Shown: one piece after another, positions 11,360 to 26,329 of the stretch | Layout: each line of letters begins with the position of its first letter | Numbering within the stretch: the stretch's first letter is position 1 | Assembly (NCBI RefSeq): GCF_040183065.1 | Contig: NW_027185499.1 | Location: 496,001 to 560,000, forward strand | Direction: 5' to 3' | DNA length: 64,000 nucleotides | Origin: Periplaneta americana | Lineage: Eukaryota > Arthropoda > Insecta > Blattodea > Blattidae | Program-made: the position numbers and the translations under genes | The notes under the pieces: model-generated | The model's database searches: none | Seen by the model: the letters and a program-made list of their open reading frames with translations, nothing else | Told to the model about the DNA's origin: nothing

Positions 11360-14300
11360 TTAAAGTGAAATAAATTAGAATAAATAAAATAAATAAATAA
11401 CATAAAATAAAAGAAGTTAATTGAAATAAATAAATAAATAAATAAATAAAATATAAATAAAATAAATTATATATATATATCAATAAATTAAAATAACTAA
11501 AAGAATATATCAAGTAAATAAAAGAAATTAATTTAGATAAATAAATAAAATAAAATAAGATAAAATAAATTGAAGGCAATAAAGTAACTAAATAAATTAA
11601 TTACATAAATTAAATTAAGTATATTAAGTAGAATAAATTAAAAAAATTAAATAAATCAATTAATAAAATAAAATAAAATAAATTATATTAATAAATAAAG
11701 TAAATAAATGAATTAAATAAATTAAATTAAATAAAAAGTAAAGTAAAATAAACTAATTCCATAAAATAAATAAATTAAAAGAAAAAGCTAAGAGAATATA
11801 TAAAATAAATAAAATAAAATAACTGAAAGAAAATAAAATATTCTGAAGCGAATAAAATTAATTGAATAAATTAAATAAAATATATTAAGCAATATAAATT
11901 AAAGAAATAAAATACATTAATAAATAACATAGATTAATTAAATAAAAAACAAAATAAAATGTATTGATTTAAATAAATAACATAAATAAATTAAATTAAA
12001 TAAATAAAAAATTAAATAAATTAATTCATTAATATAAAATAAATTAAAATAAATACATAAATAAATAATTTAATAAAATGATTAAATTAAATTAATTAAT
12101 TAAGTCTAAATAAATTAAAGAAATTAAATAAATAAAAGCAAATAAAATTATTAATTAAGTAATTAATTAAAACAAAATAAATTAATATAAATTAAATAAA
12201 TAAGTAAATTAGTTAGTTATTTATTTAAAGAAAATGAATAAAATAAATTAAATAAATTAATAAAATAAAAAATTAAATTAAAATTAATAAATTAAATTAA
12301 TTAAATTAAAATACATAAATAAGTCAATAAATAATAATGAATAAATACGTTAATCATAATAAATTATGAGATATAAAATAAAATATATAAATAAATAAAT
12401 TAAATAAATGAATGAATTAATCAACTATTGATTTAAAGAAATTGAATAAAATAAATTAAATAAATAAATACATAAATTAAATTGAAATAAATAAATTAAA
12501 TTAAATTAATTAAATAAATTAATTCATTAATTAATTAAAGGAAATGGATTAAAATAAATAAATTAAAATAAATAAATTACATGAATAAATAAAAATAAAA
12601 TACATTTAATATGTAAATTGATTAATTAAAGTAAGTCAAGATAAATTAAAATAAATGCAATAAATAAAAAATTAAGCTATTTAAATTAATAAGTTAAAAT
12701 GCATAAATAAAATAAAATAAAATGAAATAAAATAAATTAAAATAAATAAATGAATAAATTAAATTAAATAAGAGCATAAAAATAAATTAAATAACTAAAT
12801 TATAATAAAATTAAATTAAAATAAATAAAATCAATAAATTAAAATAAAGTAAAATAACATAAATTGTAATAAATAAAATAAAATAAAATTAATTTAATCA
12901 ATTAATAAATAATTAAATTGAAATAAATAAGTTAAAATAAATCAGTTAATTAAATATAAAATTAACTAAATATATAAATTAAAATAAAGTGTAATAAAAT
13001 AAATTAAATAAATTAAATACATAAATAAATAAAATAAATTAATTATATGTAATATATAAAATAAAATAAAATGCATTATATCAGTAAATAAAATAATTAA
13101 ATAAATTAAATTAAATTAAAAATAAAGTCAATAAGATACATTAGATTAAATGAAATAAATTATATAAAAATTGAATAAAATAATTAAATTATATTAAAAT
13201 AAATTCCTAACGTAAAATAAAATAAACTAAATATAATAAATAAATAAATAATTAAAAATAACATAAATTATATCAATAAATTAATTTAAAAAATAACTAT
13301 AATAATATATAAAATAAATGAAATGAAATAAATAAAATAAAATATATAACTGAAATAAAATAAAATCAAATAATTAAAATAAATAAATTAATTAAATTTT
13401 TTAACTAATATAAATGAAATAAGCAAATTAGATAATATATATAAAATAAAATAAATATATTAAGTTAAATAAATAAAAAAATTAATTAGCCGAATAAATC
13501 AAATTAAATAAAAAGTAAATTAATTAATTAAATAAAATCAATTAAATAAATAGATAAATAAAATTAATTAAAAAATAAATTAAACAAAATTAATAAACAA
13601 AAAATAAGAAGAATAAATAAGTAAAATAAATTGAATAAAATTACTTAAATGAATAATAAGAATAACTAAGTAAATAACATTAAAATAAATGAATTAAATA
13701 AAAATAAAATAAATTATATAAATAAATTAATTAATTAAAATTAAATAAATTAAAATTAATAAGTAAAAGGATATATCAAGTAAATAAAATAAAATTAATG
13801 CAATAAATAAATAAATTAAATAAATTAAGATAAATATAATCAGTAAAATAAATTAATTGATTAATTAAACGATTAAATAAATCAATAAAATGAATAAAGA
13901 AGTTAAATTAAAATAAATAAGTAAAATAATTAAATAAATTCAATTAAAATGAATAAAATAAATTAATAACTAAATCATCAAAATAAATTAATAAAAGAGA
14001 TTAATTAAATAAAATTAATTAATTAAATTAAATAAATTAAAATAAATAAATAAAAATAAAATAAGTCAAATAAATTATAATATCAGAAATTAATATAAAT
14101 AAATAAATAAAATAAATCGAATAAAATGAATTAAAATAACAAATTAAAATAAATAAATTAAATATAAAAATGAAATACATAAATATAATAAAACAAATTA
14201 AAATAAAATAAATTGGAATAAATAAAATAAATAAATAACATAAAATAAAATAAGTTAATTGAAATAAATAAATAAAATATAAAATAAATTATATAAATAA

Positions 14301-17300
14301 CTAAATTAAAATAAATAACTAAAAGATTATATCAAAAAAATAAAAGAAATTAATTTAGTTAATTAAATAAATAAATGAAATAAAATAAATAAAATGAAAT
14401 GAATTAAAGTGAAGGCAATACAGGAACTAAATAAATTAATTATATCAATTAAATTAAATATGTTAAGTAAAATAAATTAAATTAATAAAATATATAAATA
14501 AATAATATAAGTAAATAAATTAAATAAATCAATTAATAAATTTAATAAAATAAAATAAATAAAATAAAATCAAGTAAATTAAATGAAATAAAAAATAAAA
14601 TAAAATAATTAAATTACATATATAAATTAAATTAAAATAAATAAATAACAAACTAAAATAAGTTAAACATAATAAATAAATAAAATAAATATAAAATAAA
14701 TTATAAAAATTAAATTAATTAAAACAAACACTAAAAGAATATATAAAATAAATAAAATATAATAACTGAAATAAAATGAAATAAACTAAAGTGAATAAAA
14801 TTAATTAATAAAATTAAATATATTAAGCAATATAAATTAAAGAAATGAAATACATTCTCAAATAACATAGATTAATTAAATAAAAAATAAATAAAATGTG
14901 TTGAATTAAATAAATAAATTAAATTAAATAAATAAAAAATTAAATAAATTAATTCATTAATATAAAATAAATTAAAATAAATACATAAATAAATTAATTA
15001 ATAAAATGATTAAATTAAATTAAATTAATTAATTAATACTAAATAAATTAAAGCAATTTAATAAATAAAAATAAATATAAAATAAATAAACAAAAATAAA
15101 TAAAATGAGTAAATTAAGTAATTAATTAAAACAAAATAAATTAATGTAAATTAAATAAATAAGTAATTTAGTTAGTTATTTATTTAAAGAAAATGAATAA
15201 AATAAATTAAATAAATAAATGAAATAAAAAATTAAATTAGAATTAATAAATTAAATAAATAAATAAATAAGCTCAATAAATTCATAAAATAAATTAATTA
15301 TATTAAATATATAAAATAAATTAAATTAATTAAAATAAAATACATATATAAGTCAATGAATAAATACGTTAATTATAATAAATTATGATATATAAAATGA
15401 ATTATATAAATAAATAAAATAAAATAAATGAATGAATTAATCAACTATTGATTTAAAGAAATTGAATAAAATAAATTAAATAAATAAATAAGATAAATAA
15501 ATACATAAATTAAATTGAAATAAAGAAATTAAATTAATTAAATTAAATTAATTCATTAATTAATTAAAAGAAATGGATTAAAATAAACTAATTAAAATAA
15601 ATAAATTACATGAATAAATAAAAATAAAATACATTTAATATTTAAATTGATTAATTAAAGTAAGTCAAGAGAAATTAAAATAAATACAATGAATAAAAAA
15701 TTAAGCTATATAAATTAATAACTTAAAGTGCATAAATGAAATTATAATAAAATAAAATAAATATAAATAAATAAATGAATAAATTAAATTAAATAAGAAA
15801 ATAAAAATAAATTAAATAACTAAATTATAATAAAAAAAATTTAAATAATTAAAATCAATAAATTAAAATAAAGTAAAATAACATAAATTATAATAAATAA
15901 AATAAAATAAAATTAATTTAATCAATTAATAAATAATTAAATTGAAATAAATAAGTTAAAATAAATCAGTTAATTAAATATAAAATTAACTAAATATATA
16001 AAATAAAATAAAGGGAAATAAAATAAATTAAATAAATGAAATACATAAATAAATAAAATAAATTAATTATGTATATTATATATAAAATAAAATAAAATAC
16101 ATTATATTAGTAAATAAAATAATTAAATAAATTAAATTAAATTAAAAATAAATTCAATAAGATACATTAGAATAAATGAAATAAATTATATAAAAAATTG
16201 AATAAAATAATTAAATTAAATTAAAATAAATTCCTAACGTAAAATAAAATAAGTTAAATATAATAAATAAATAAATAATTAAAAATAACATAAATTATAT
16301 CAATAAATTAATTAAAAAATAACTATAATAATATATAAAATAAATGAAATGAATAAAATAAATAAAATAAAATATATAAATGAAATAAAATAAAATCAAA
16401 TAATTAAAATAAATAAATTAATTAAATGTTTAAACTAATATAAATGAAATAAATTAAATTAAATAAGCAAATTAGATAATATATATAACATAAAAAAATG
16501 AATATATTAAGTTAAATAAATAAAAAAATTAATTAGTCGAATAAATCAAACTAAATTAATTAATAAACAAAAAATAAGAAAAATAAATAAATACAATAAA
16601 TTGAATAAAATTACTGAAATGAATAATAAGAATAACTAAGTAAATAACATTAAAATAAATGAATTAAATAAAAATAAAATAAATTATATAATTAAATTAA
16701 TTAATTAAAATTAAATAAATTGAAAATAATAAGTAAAAGAATATATCAAGTAAATAAAATAAAATCAATTCAATTACATAAATAAATAAATGAAATAAAA
16801 TAAAAAAGGCAATAAATAAATAAATTAAATAAATTAAGTTAAATATAATCAGTAAAATAAATTAATTGTTTAATTAAACGATTAAATAAATCAATAAAAT
16901 GAATAAAGAAATTAAATTAAAATAAATAAGTAAAATAATTAAATAAATTCAATTAAATTGAATAAAATAAATTAATAACTAAATCAGCAAAATATATTAA
17001 TAAAAGAGATTAATTAAATAAAATAAATTAAAATAAATAATTAAATTAAATAAATGAATAAATTTAATTAAATAAATAAATAAAAACAAAATAAGTCAAA
17101 TAAATTATAAAATAAGAAATTAAAGTAAATAAATAAAATAAATTGAATAAAATTAATTAAAATAACATAAATTATAATAATTAAAATAGAATAAATAAAA
17201 TAAAATTAATAAATAATTAAATTAAAATAAATAAATTAAATACAAATATGAAATACATAAATATAATAAAATAAATTAAAATAAAATAAATTGGAATAAA

Positions 17301-19632
17301 TAAAATAAATAAATAACATAAAATAAAATAAGTTAATTGAAATAAATAAAATATAAAATAAATTATATAAATAACTAAAGTAATATAAATAACTAAAAGA
17401 TTATATCAAAAAAATAAAAGAAATAAAATGAAATAAAATAAATTGAAGGCAATAAAGTAACTAAATAAATTAATTATATCAATTAAATTAAATATGTTAA
17501 GTAAAATAAATTAAATTAATAAAATACATAAATAAATAATATAAGTAAATAAATTAAATAAATCAATTAATAAATTTAATAAAATAAATAAAATAAAATA
17601 AAATAAAATAATTTAAATGAAATAAAAAATAAAAAAAATTAATTAAATTACATATATAAATTAAATTAAAATAAATAAATAACATAAATTAAAATAAGTT
17701 AAACATAATAAATAATTAAAACAAATATAAAATAAATTATAAAAATAAATTAATTAAAACAAAAACTGAAAGAATGTATAAAATAAATAAAATATAATAA
17801 CTGAAATAAAATAAAATAAACTAAAGTGAATAAAATTATTTAACAAAATTAAATATATTAAGCAATATTAATTAAAGAAATGAAATACATTCTCAAATAA
17901 AATAGATTAATTAAATAAAAAATTAATTAATTAAAATGTATTAAATTAAATAAATAACATATATAAATTAAATTAATTAAATAAAAAATTAAATAAATTA
18001 ATTCTGTAATACAAAATAAAATAAAATAAATAAACAAGAAAAAGAAAAATAAATAAGTGCAATAAATTGAATAAAATTATTTAAATAAATAAAATAAAAA
18101 ACATTATTAAATAAAATTAATTAATCATTAAAATAATTAAATTAAATGAAATAAAAAAATTAAGACTAAATAAATTAAAGTAATTAAATAAAAATGAATA
18201 AATTAGATTCAATAAATTAAATTGTAATAAATAAATACAAATAAATAAAATGAATAAATTAAGTAATTAATTAAAACAAAATAAATTAAATGCATAAATA
18301 ACCTAATTAGTTATTTTTTTAAAGAAATTGAATGAAATAAATTAAATCAATAAATAAAATACATTAAATTAAGATTAATAAATTAAACAAATAAATTAAT
18401 AAGCTCAATAAATGTAAATGAATAAATACATTAATTATAATAAATTATGAGATATAAAATAAATGATATAGATAAATAAAATAAAATAAATCAATGAATT
18501 AATCAACTATTGATTTAAAGAAATTTATTAAAATAAATTAAATAAATAAATAAGATAAATAAATACATAAATTAAATTGAAATAAATAAGTTAAAATAAA
18601 TTAATTAATTAAATATAAAATTAACTACATATATAAAATGAAATAAATTATAATAAATTAAATAAATTAAATTAAAAAATTAAATAAAACAAATAAATTG
18701 AATTGAAATAAATAACATAAAATAAAATAAGTAAAATAAAGTAAATAAATAAATACTTAAAATTAAAATAAAATAAATTATATGAATCAATAAATTAAAT
18801 TAAATAAATAATTGAAATAAAATAAAATAAAACGAAATAAAATAAATTAAGGCAAACACAGCAAATAAATAATATATTAAATATATTAAGCAATATAAAT
18901 TAAAAAAATACAATACATTATCAAATAAAATAGATTAATTAAATAAAAAATAAATAAAATAAAATGTATTGAATTAAATAAATAACATATAAATTAAATT
19001 AATTAAATAAAAAATTATGTAAATTAATTCAGTAATACAAAATAAAATAAAATAAATAAATAAACAAAAAAAGAAAAATAAATAAGTGCAATAAATTGAA
19101 TAAAATTATTTAAATATTTAAATAAAATAAAATACATTATTAAATGAAATAAATTAATTAATTAATAAAATAATTAAATTAAATTAAATTAATAAATTAA
19201 GACTAAATAAATGAAAGCAATGAAATAAAATTAAATACATTAGATTCAATAAATGAAATTATGAGAAATAAAATGAATAAATTAAATAATTAATTAAAAC
19301 AAAATAAATTAATATAAATTAAATAAATAAGTAACTTAATTAGTTATTTATTTAAACAAATTGAATGAAATAAATTAAATCAATAAATAAAATAAATACA
19401 TTAAATTAAGATTGATAAATTAAATAAATTAATTAATAAGCTCAATAAATTCGTAAAATAAATAAATACAAAAAATAAGTCAATAAATATAAATGAATAA
19501 ATACATTAATTATAATAAATTATGAGATATAAAATAAATGATATAAATAAATGAAATAAAAGGAATGAATGAATTAATCAACTATTTATTTAAAGAAATT
19601 GAATAAAATAAATTTAAAAAAAATAACTAAGA
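11360..19632. repeat. A-rich satellite with higher-order period (segment 2)
   Basis: The same A-rich satellite continues. Landmarks equivalent to those left of the LINE recur: AAGYG-AATAAA at 11,846, 14,789 and 17,824; CTAAATAAATTAATTA (T/C)AT near 11,588, 14,420 and 17,461; and AAGAATAACTAAGTAAATAACATTAA near 13,658 and 16,629. The unit is therefore about 2.9-3.0 kb here, shorter than the 3.4-3.5 kb on the left. A partial unit repeats again near 18,886. No coding sequence is present. Confidence 0.88.
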
Positions 19633-19756
19633 TTTTTTTTCTTTATTGTGCTAAAACAGCATGTATTTGCAATACTACATGATACGTTTATGTTACATAA
19701 CCAAATTTAAAATAAATAAAAATTATCTACTTTACACAATATATGATCAACTAGCA
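19633..19756 (-). mobile_element. 5'-truncated 3' end of the same LINE family, minus strand
   Basis: The reverse complement of this stretch matches the last ~150 bp of the LINE 3' UTR at 11,207-11,340, including ACTAGTTGATCATATATTG and TGCTGTTTTAGCACAATAAAG followed by the A tail (read as T8 on the plus strand). It has several substitutions and a ~15 bp deletion, so it is a separate and older copy. Flanks AATAACTAAGATT (left) and AATAAATAAGATT (right) form a probable 13-bp target duplication with one mismatch. Confidence 0.85.
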
Positions 19757-22700
19757 AAATAAATAAGATTATTAATTAATTAAATTGAAATAAATATGTT
19801 AAATAAAATTAATTAAAATAAATAAATTAATTAATTCGTTAATTAAAAGCAATGAATTAAAGTAAATAAATTACAAGAAATGAATTGAAATAAATCAATT
19901 AAATGAATAAATAAAAATAAAATACATTTAATAAATAAATTAATTAAAATAAATTAGGTCAAGATAAATAAATTGAAATAAATAAAATAAATAAATAAAC
20001 CAGCTAAATAATTTAATAACTTAAAATGAATAAATTAAATTAATTAAAATAAAATAAATAAATATAAATAAATTAATTAAAATAAATAAATTATAATAAA
20101 ACAAAATTAAAATAAAGTAAAATAACATAAATTATAATAAATAAAATAAAATAAAATTAATTTAATCATTTAATAAATAATTAAATTGAAATAAATAAGT
20201 TATAATAAATAAATAAATTAAATATAAAATTAACTAAATATATAAAATAAAATAAAGTAAAATAAAATAAATTAGAATAGATCAAATAAGTTAAATTAAA
20301 AAATTAAATAAAACAAATAAATTGAATTGAAATAAATAACATAAAATAAAATAAGTTAAATAAAATAAATAAATAAATAAAATAAAAATAAAATAAATTA
20401 TATAAATCAATAAATTAAAATAAATAGCTGAAAAAATATATCAGATAAAAACATAGATTAATTAAATTATATAAATAAATAAGTTAAATAAAATAAAATA
20501 AAACGAAAAAAATAAATTAAAGTAAATACAGTAAATAAATAAATTATATTAAATATATTAGGTAAAATAAATTAAATAAATGAAATATATAAATAAATAA
20601 AATAAATTAATTAAATATAATATATTAAATAAAATAAAATACATTATATTGCTAAATAAAATAATTAAATAAATTAAATTAAATTAAAATAAAGTCAATA
20701 TGGTACATTAGAATAAATAACATAAATTATATAAAAAATTGAATAAAATAAATAAATAACATAAAATAAAGTAAGTTAAATATAATAAATAAATAAATAA
20801 AATAAAAATAATATAAATAATTATAAGAATATATAAAATAAGTAAAATAAAATAAATCAAATAAATAAAATAATATAAATAAATGAAATAAAATAAAATA
20901 AAGTAATTAAAATAAATAAATTGATTAATTAAATATTAAACTCATATAAATGAAATAAATTAAATTAAATAAGCAAATTAGGTAAAAAATATTAAATAAA
21001 ATAAAATGAACATATTAAGTTAAATAAATAAGTAGAATTAATTAATTAAATAAATCGAATTAAATAAAAATTAATTAATTAATGAAATAAAATCAAATAA
21101 ATAAATAGATAAATTAATTAATTAATTAAAATTAAATAAATTGAAATAAATAATTAAAAGAATACATCAAAAAAATCAAATAAAATCAATTCAATTACAT
21201 AAATAAATCAGAAAAATAAATTAAATAAATAAAATACATAAAGAAATCAAATAAATTAATTGATTAATTAAACGATTAATTGAATCAATAAAATAAATAA
21301 AGAAATTAAATTAAAATAAATAAATAAAATAACTAAATAAATAAATAACTAATTCATCAAAATAAATTAATAAAATAGATTGATTAAATAAAATTAATTA
21401 ATTCAATATAATAAATTAAAATAAATAAATTAATTAAATTAAATTAATGAATTAATTAAATTAAATTAATGAATTAATTAAATTAAATTAATAAATAAAT
21501 TAAATGAAATAAATAAATTCTAATAAAGGAAATGAAAATAAATAAGTAAATAAAATAAATCTAATAAAGTGAATTAAAATAATATAAATTAAAATAAATA
21601 AAATGGAATAAATAAAATAAAATAAATTAAATTAATTAATTAATAATTAAATTAAAGTAAATAAATAAAAATGAATAAATAAATTAAATACAAAAATGAA
21701 ATACATATATAAAATAAAATAAAATAAATTAGAATAAATCAAATAAATTGAATTAAAATAAATAATAAAATAATTAATTGAAATAAATGAAATATAAATA
21801 AAATAATTTATGTAAATAAATTAATTAAAATAAATAACCAAAAGAATATATCAAATAAATAAAAGAATTTAATTTAGTTAAAAAAATAAATAAATAAAAT
21901 GAAATAAAATAAACTGAAGGCAATAAGTAAATAAATTAAATAAAGCAATTAATAAAATTAATAAAATAAAATAAAATAAATTAAATAACATCTATTAAAT
22001 AAAATAAAATAAAGTAAATTATGTTCATAAATAAAATAAATAAATGAATTAAATAAATTAAATTAAATAAAAAATGAAATAATATAAATGAAATAAATTA
22101 AATTAAATTAAAATAAACAAATAACATAAACTAAAAGAATATATATATAATAAATAAAATAAAATAAATGAAATAAAATAAAATAAATTAATGTGAATAA
22201 AATTAATAAATTAAATTGAATTAAATATATTAAGCAATATAAATGAAAGAAATAAAATACATTATCAAATAAAATAGATTAATTAAATAAAAAATATATA
22301 AAATAAAATGTATTGAATTAAATAAATAACAGAAATAAATTAATTCATTAAAATAGAATAAATTAAAATAAATAAATAAACAAAAATAAGAAAAATAAAT
22401 AAATGCAATAAATTGAATAAAATTAATTAAATAAATTAAATAACATACATTATTAAATAAAGAACATTAATAAAATAATTAAATTACATTTAATTAATTA
22501 ATTAGGACTAAATAAATTAAAGTAATTAAATAAATAAATTAAAATAAATAAATTAGATTAAATAAATTAAATTATAATAAATATATACAAATAAATAAAA
22601 CGAATGAATTAAGCAATTAATTAATTAAAACAAAATAAATTAATATAAATTAAATAAATAAGTAAATTAATTAGTTATTTATTTAAACAAATTGAATAAA

Positions 22701-25700
22701 ATAAGTTAAATGAATAAATAAGATATATACATTATATTAAAATTAATAAATTAAATAAATAAATAAGGTCAATAAATTCTTAAAATAAATTATATAAAAG
22801 ATATAAGATAAATTAAATTAATTAAAATAAAATAAGTACATAAAAATAAATAAATTAATTAAAATAAATGAATTAATATAATAAATTAAATAAATTAAAT
22901 ATATAAATAAAATAAATAAATAAATTTAATTCAAGTAAATAAATTGGTTAAAAAAATATAAAATAAATAAACTAAATAAATAAAGAAAATAAAATAAATA
23001 TATTATAAAAATTAAATAATTATAAAAGAAATTCAATATAATATATAAAAATAACATGACATAAAATAAGTTAATTAAAATAAATTGTATAAGAAAATTA
23101 ATTAATAATAAATAATTAAAGAATACATAAAACAAATAAAATAAACTGAATTAAAATAAATAAAATAAAATAAATTAATTGAATAAAAAATAAATTAAAT
23201 GAAATCTATTGACTTAAATAAATTACATAAAATAAATAAATATAATTAAATAAATAACTAAATCAATAAATTAAAATTAAATAAATTGAAATAAATGAAG
23301 TGAAAATAAAAAATAAATGCAATAAAATGAATAAAAGTGTTTAAATAAATTAAATTAATTAATTAATCATTTATAATAAAATGAGTTAAAATTAATAAAA
23401 AAATAAATAACTTAAATTAAATGAAATAATTTAGAATAAAACAAATTAAAATTAATTAAATAATTAGAAAAATTAATCAATTATTTAAGGAAATTAAATG
23501 AAATAAAATTAAATCAATAAAAAATATAAATAAATTAAATTAAATTAATTAAAATAAAATACATAAATAAGTCAAAAAATATAAGTAAATAAATACATTA
23601 ATTATATTAAATTATAATAAATAATATAAATAAAGTAAAATAAATTAATTGAATAATAAATTAATTTAATTAAATAGATTAATTTAAATAAATTACATAA
23701 AATAAATAAATTAAATTAAATTAATTAATCAATTAAAATAAAATAAGTTGAAATGAATAAATAAATAACTTAAATTAAATCAAATAAATTAGAATAAAAT
23801 AAATTAAAATTAATTAAGTAAATAGGTAAATTAATTAATTATTTATTTAAGGAAATTAAATGAAATAAAATTAAATTAATAAATAAAATAATGAAATTAA
23901 ATTAATTAAAATAAAATACATAAATAAGTCAATAAATAAAAATGAATAAATACATTAATTGTATAAATAAATAAAAAAAATAAAATTAATTAATTGAAAA
24001 AATAAGTAAAATAAATATATATTTAAAGAAATTGAATGAAATAAATTAAATAAATAAATCAGATAAATAAATAAATAAGTTAAATTAAATTAATTAAAAT
24101 AAATTAATTCTCTAATTAAAACAAATGTATTAAAATAAATAAATTAAAAGAAATGTATTAAAATAAATTAATTAATTAAATGAATAAATAAAAATAAAAT
24201 AAAATAAAAAATTAAAATAAAATAAGTCATGATAGATAAATAAAATAAGTAAATAAATCAGCTAAAAATTAATGAAATAAATTAATAACACAAAATAAAT
24301 AAATTAAAATAAATGAATATAAATTAATTAATTAATTAAAATAAAAAAAATGAATAAATTAAATTAAATAAGAAAATTAAAATAAAAAAACAATAAATTA
24401 AAAAAAGTAAAATAACACAAATTATAATAAATAAAATAAAATTTAATTATTTTAATCAATTAAAAAATAATTAAATTTAAATAAATAAGTTAAAATAAAT
24501 TAATTACTTAAATATAAAATTAACTACATACTTAAAATAAAATAATGTAAAATAAAATAAATTAGAATAAATCAAATAAATTAAAAAATTAAACAAAACA
24601 AATAAATTGAATTGAAATAAATAACATAAAATAAACTAAATTATATACATCAATAAATTAAAATAAATAACTAAAAGAATATATGAGATAAATAAAATAG
24701 ATTAATTAAATTAAATAAATAAATAAGTGAAATAAAATAAAATAAAACGAAATAAAATAAATTAAAGTAAATACAGTAAATAAATAAATTAAATTAAATA
24801 TATTAAGTAAAGTGAATAAAATAAATGAAATATATTAAATAAATTAAAATAGATACATTAGAAAAAAATATAATAAATTATATTAAAAAATTGAATAAAA
24901 TAATTAAATTAAATTGAAATAAATATATAACATAACGTAAAATAAGTTAAATGTAATAAATAAATAAATAAAATAAAAATAAAATAAATTATGTAAATAA
25001 ATTAATTAAAATAAATAACTATAAGAATATATAAAATAAATGAAATAAAATAAAATGAAATCAAGTAATTAAATTAAATAAGCAAATTAGATGAAATATA
25101 TGAAATAAAATAAAATAAATTTATTCAGTTAAATAAATAAATAAAATTAATTAATTAAATAAATCATATTAAATAAAAAATAAATGAATAAAATAAAATA
25201 AATAAATAAATTAAAGTAAAATAAAGTAAACTAAATTAATAAAAAAAATAAGAAAAATAAATAAATACAATAAATTTAATAAAATTATTTAAATGAATAA
25301 TAAGAATAACTAAGTAAATAAAATTAAAATAAATGAATTAAATAAAAATAAATTAAATTATATAAATAAATTAATTAATTAAAATTATATAAATTGAAAT
25401 AATTAAAAGAATATATCAAATAAATAAAATAAATAAAATACATAAAGAAATAAAATAAATTAATTGATTAATTAAACGATTAAATAAATCAATAAAATAA
25501 ATAAAGGTATTAAAATAAAATAAATAAATAAAATAATTAAATAAATTCAATTAAAATGAATAAATTAAATAAATAAATAACTAAATCAGCAAAATAAATT
25601 AATAAAATAGATTAATTAAATAAAATAAATAAATTAAATTAATGAATAAATTAAATGAAATAAATAAAAATAAAATAAATCAATAAATCGAATAAAATGA

Positions 25701-26100
25701 ATTAAAAATATAAATAAAATAAATAAAATAGAATAAATAAAATAAAATTAATTAAATAAATTTCTAAATAATTAAATTAATAAATTAAAATGAATAAATA
25801 AATTATATTAATTGAAATAAAATACATAAGTAAGACAATAAATAAACATAAATAAATACATTATATATATTCAATTATAATAAATAAATATATTAATTGA
25901 AAAAATAAATGAAATAAAATAAATTAATTGAATGAAAAATTAATTAAATGAAATCTATGAATTTAAATAAATTACATAAAATAAATATATTAAATGAAAT
26001 AAATAACTAAATCGATAAATTAAAATAAAATAAATTATGTAAAAATAAAAATTAATGCAATATAATTGTTTAAATGAATTAAATTAAATTAATTAATCAA
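19757..26100. repeat. A-rich satellite (segment 3)
   Basis: The A-rich satellite continues. Landmarks persist but drift: TGTGAATAAAATTAAT near 22,192 and AAGAATAACTAAGTAAATAAAATTAA near 25,303. Unit spacing is less regular than further left. The open frame on the minus strand near 22.9-23.1 kb is low-complexity repeat translation, not a gene. Confidence 0.85.
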
Positions 26101-26329
26101 GATCTGGCTGCTGGACAGAAGTTTCGAGTGGCACTACCTGGCTGCAGACTTCACGCAGTACTTCCGCATGATGCTGGTACACCAGGGTCTCCCCCAGTGG
26201 CAGTTCTAATTCACGCCCATGGACCATTATTATGAAATTAGTTTACAATGTTATACTTATCGCATGAGCTAATATATGAAGAAACAGTAAAATAAAAACA
26301 TTATGCGAGGAAAAAAAAAAAAAAAAAAA
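26101..26329 (+). pseudogene. TPGS2: Processed retrocopy, 3' end of a TPGS2-like gene
   Basis: This GC-richer island starts abruptly in the satellite. Its first frame reads IWLLDRSFEWHYLAAD, then FTQYFRMMLVHQGLPQWQF and a stop. That resembles the end of the conserved core of tubulin polyglutamylase complex subunit 2, recognised from the W-x-LDR…WH…F…YFR…GLPQWQ pattern. A short 3' UTR follows with AATAAA at 26,291-26,296 and 19 A residues at 26,311-26,329. The sequence ATTAATCAA flanks it on both sides (26,092-26,100 and 26,329-26,337), a target duplication. These are hallmarks of LINE-mediated processed pseudogene formation with strong 5' truncation. The parent assignment is from memory of the family and is moderate. 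Confidence 0.7.
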
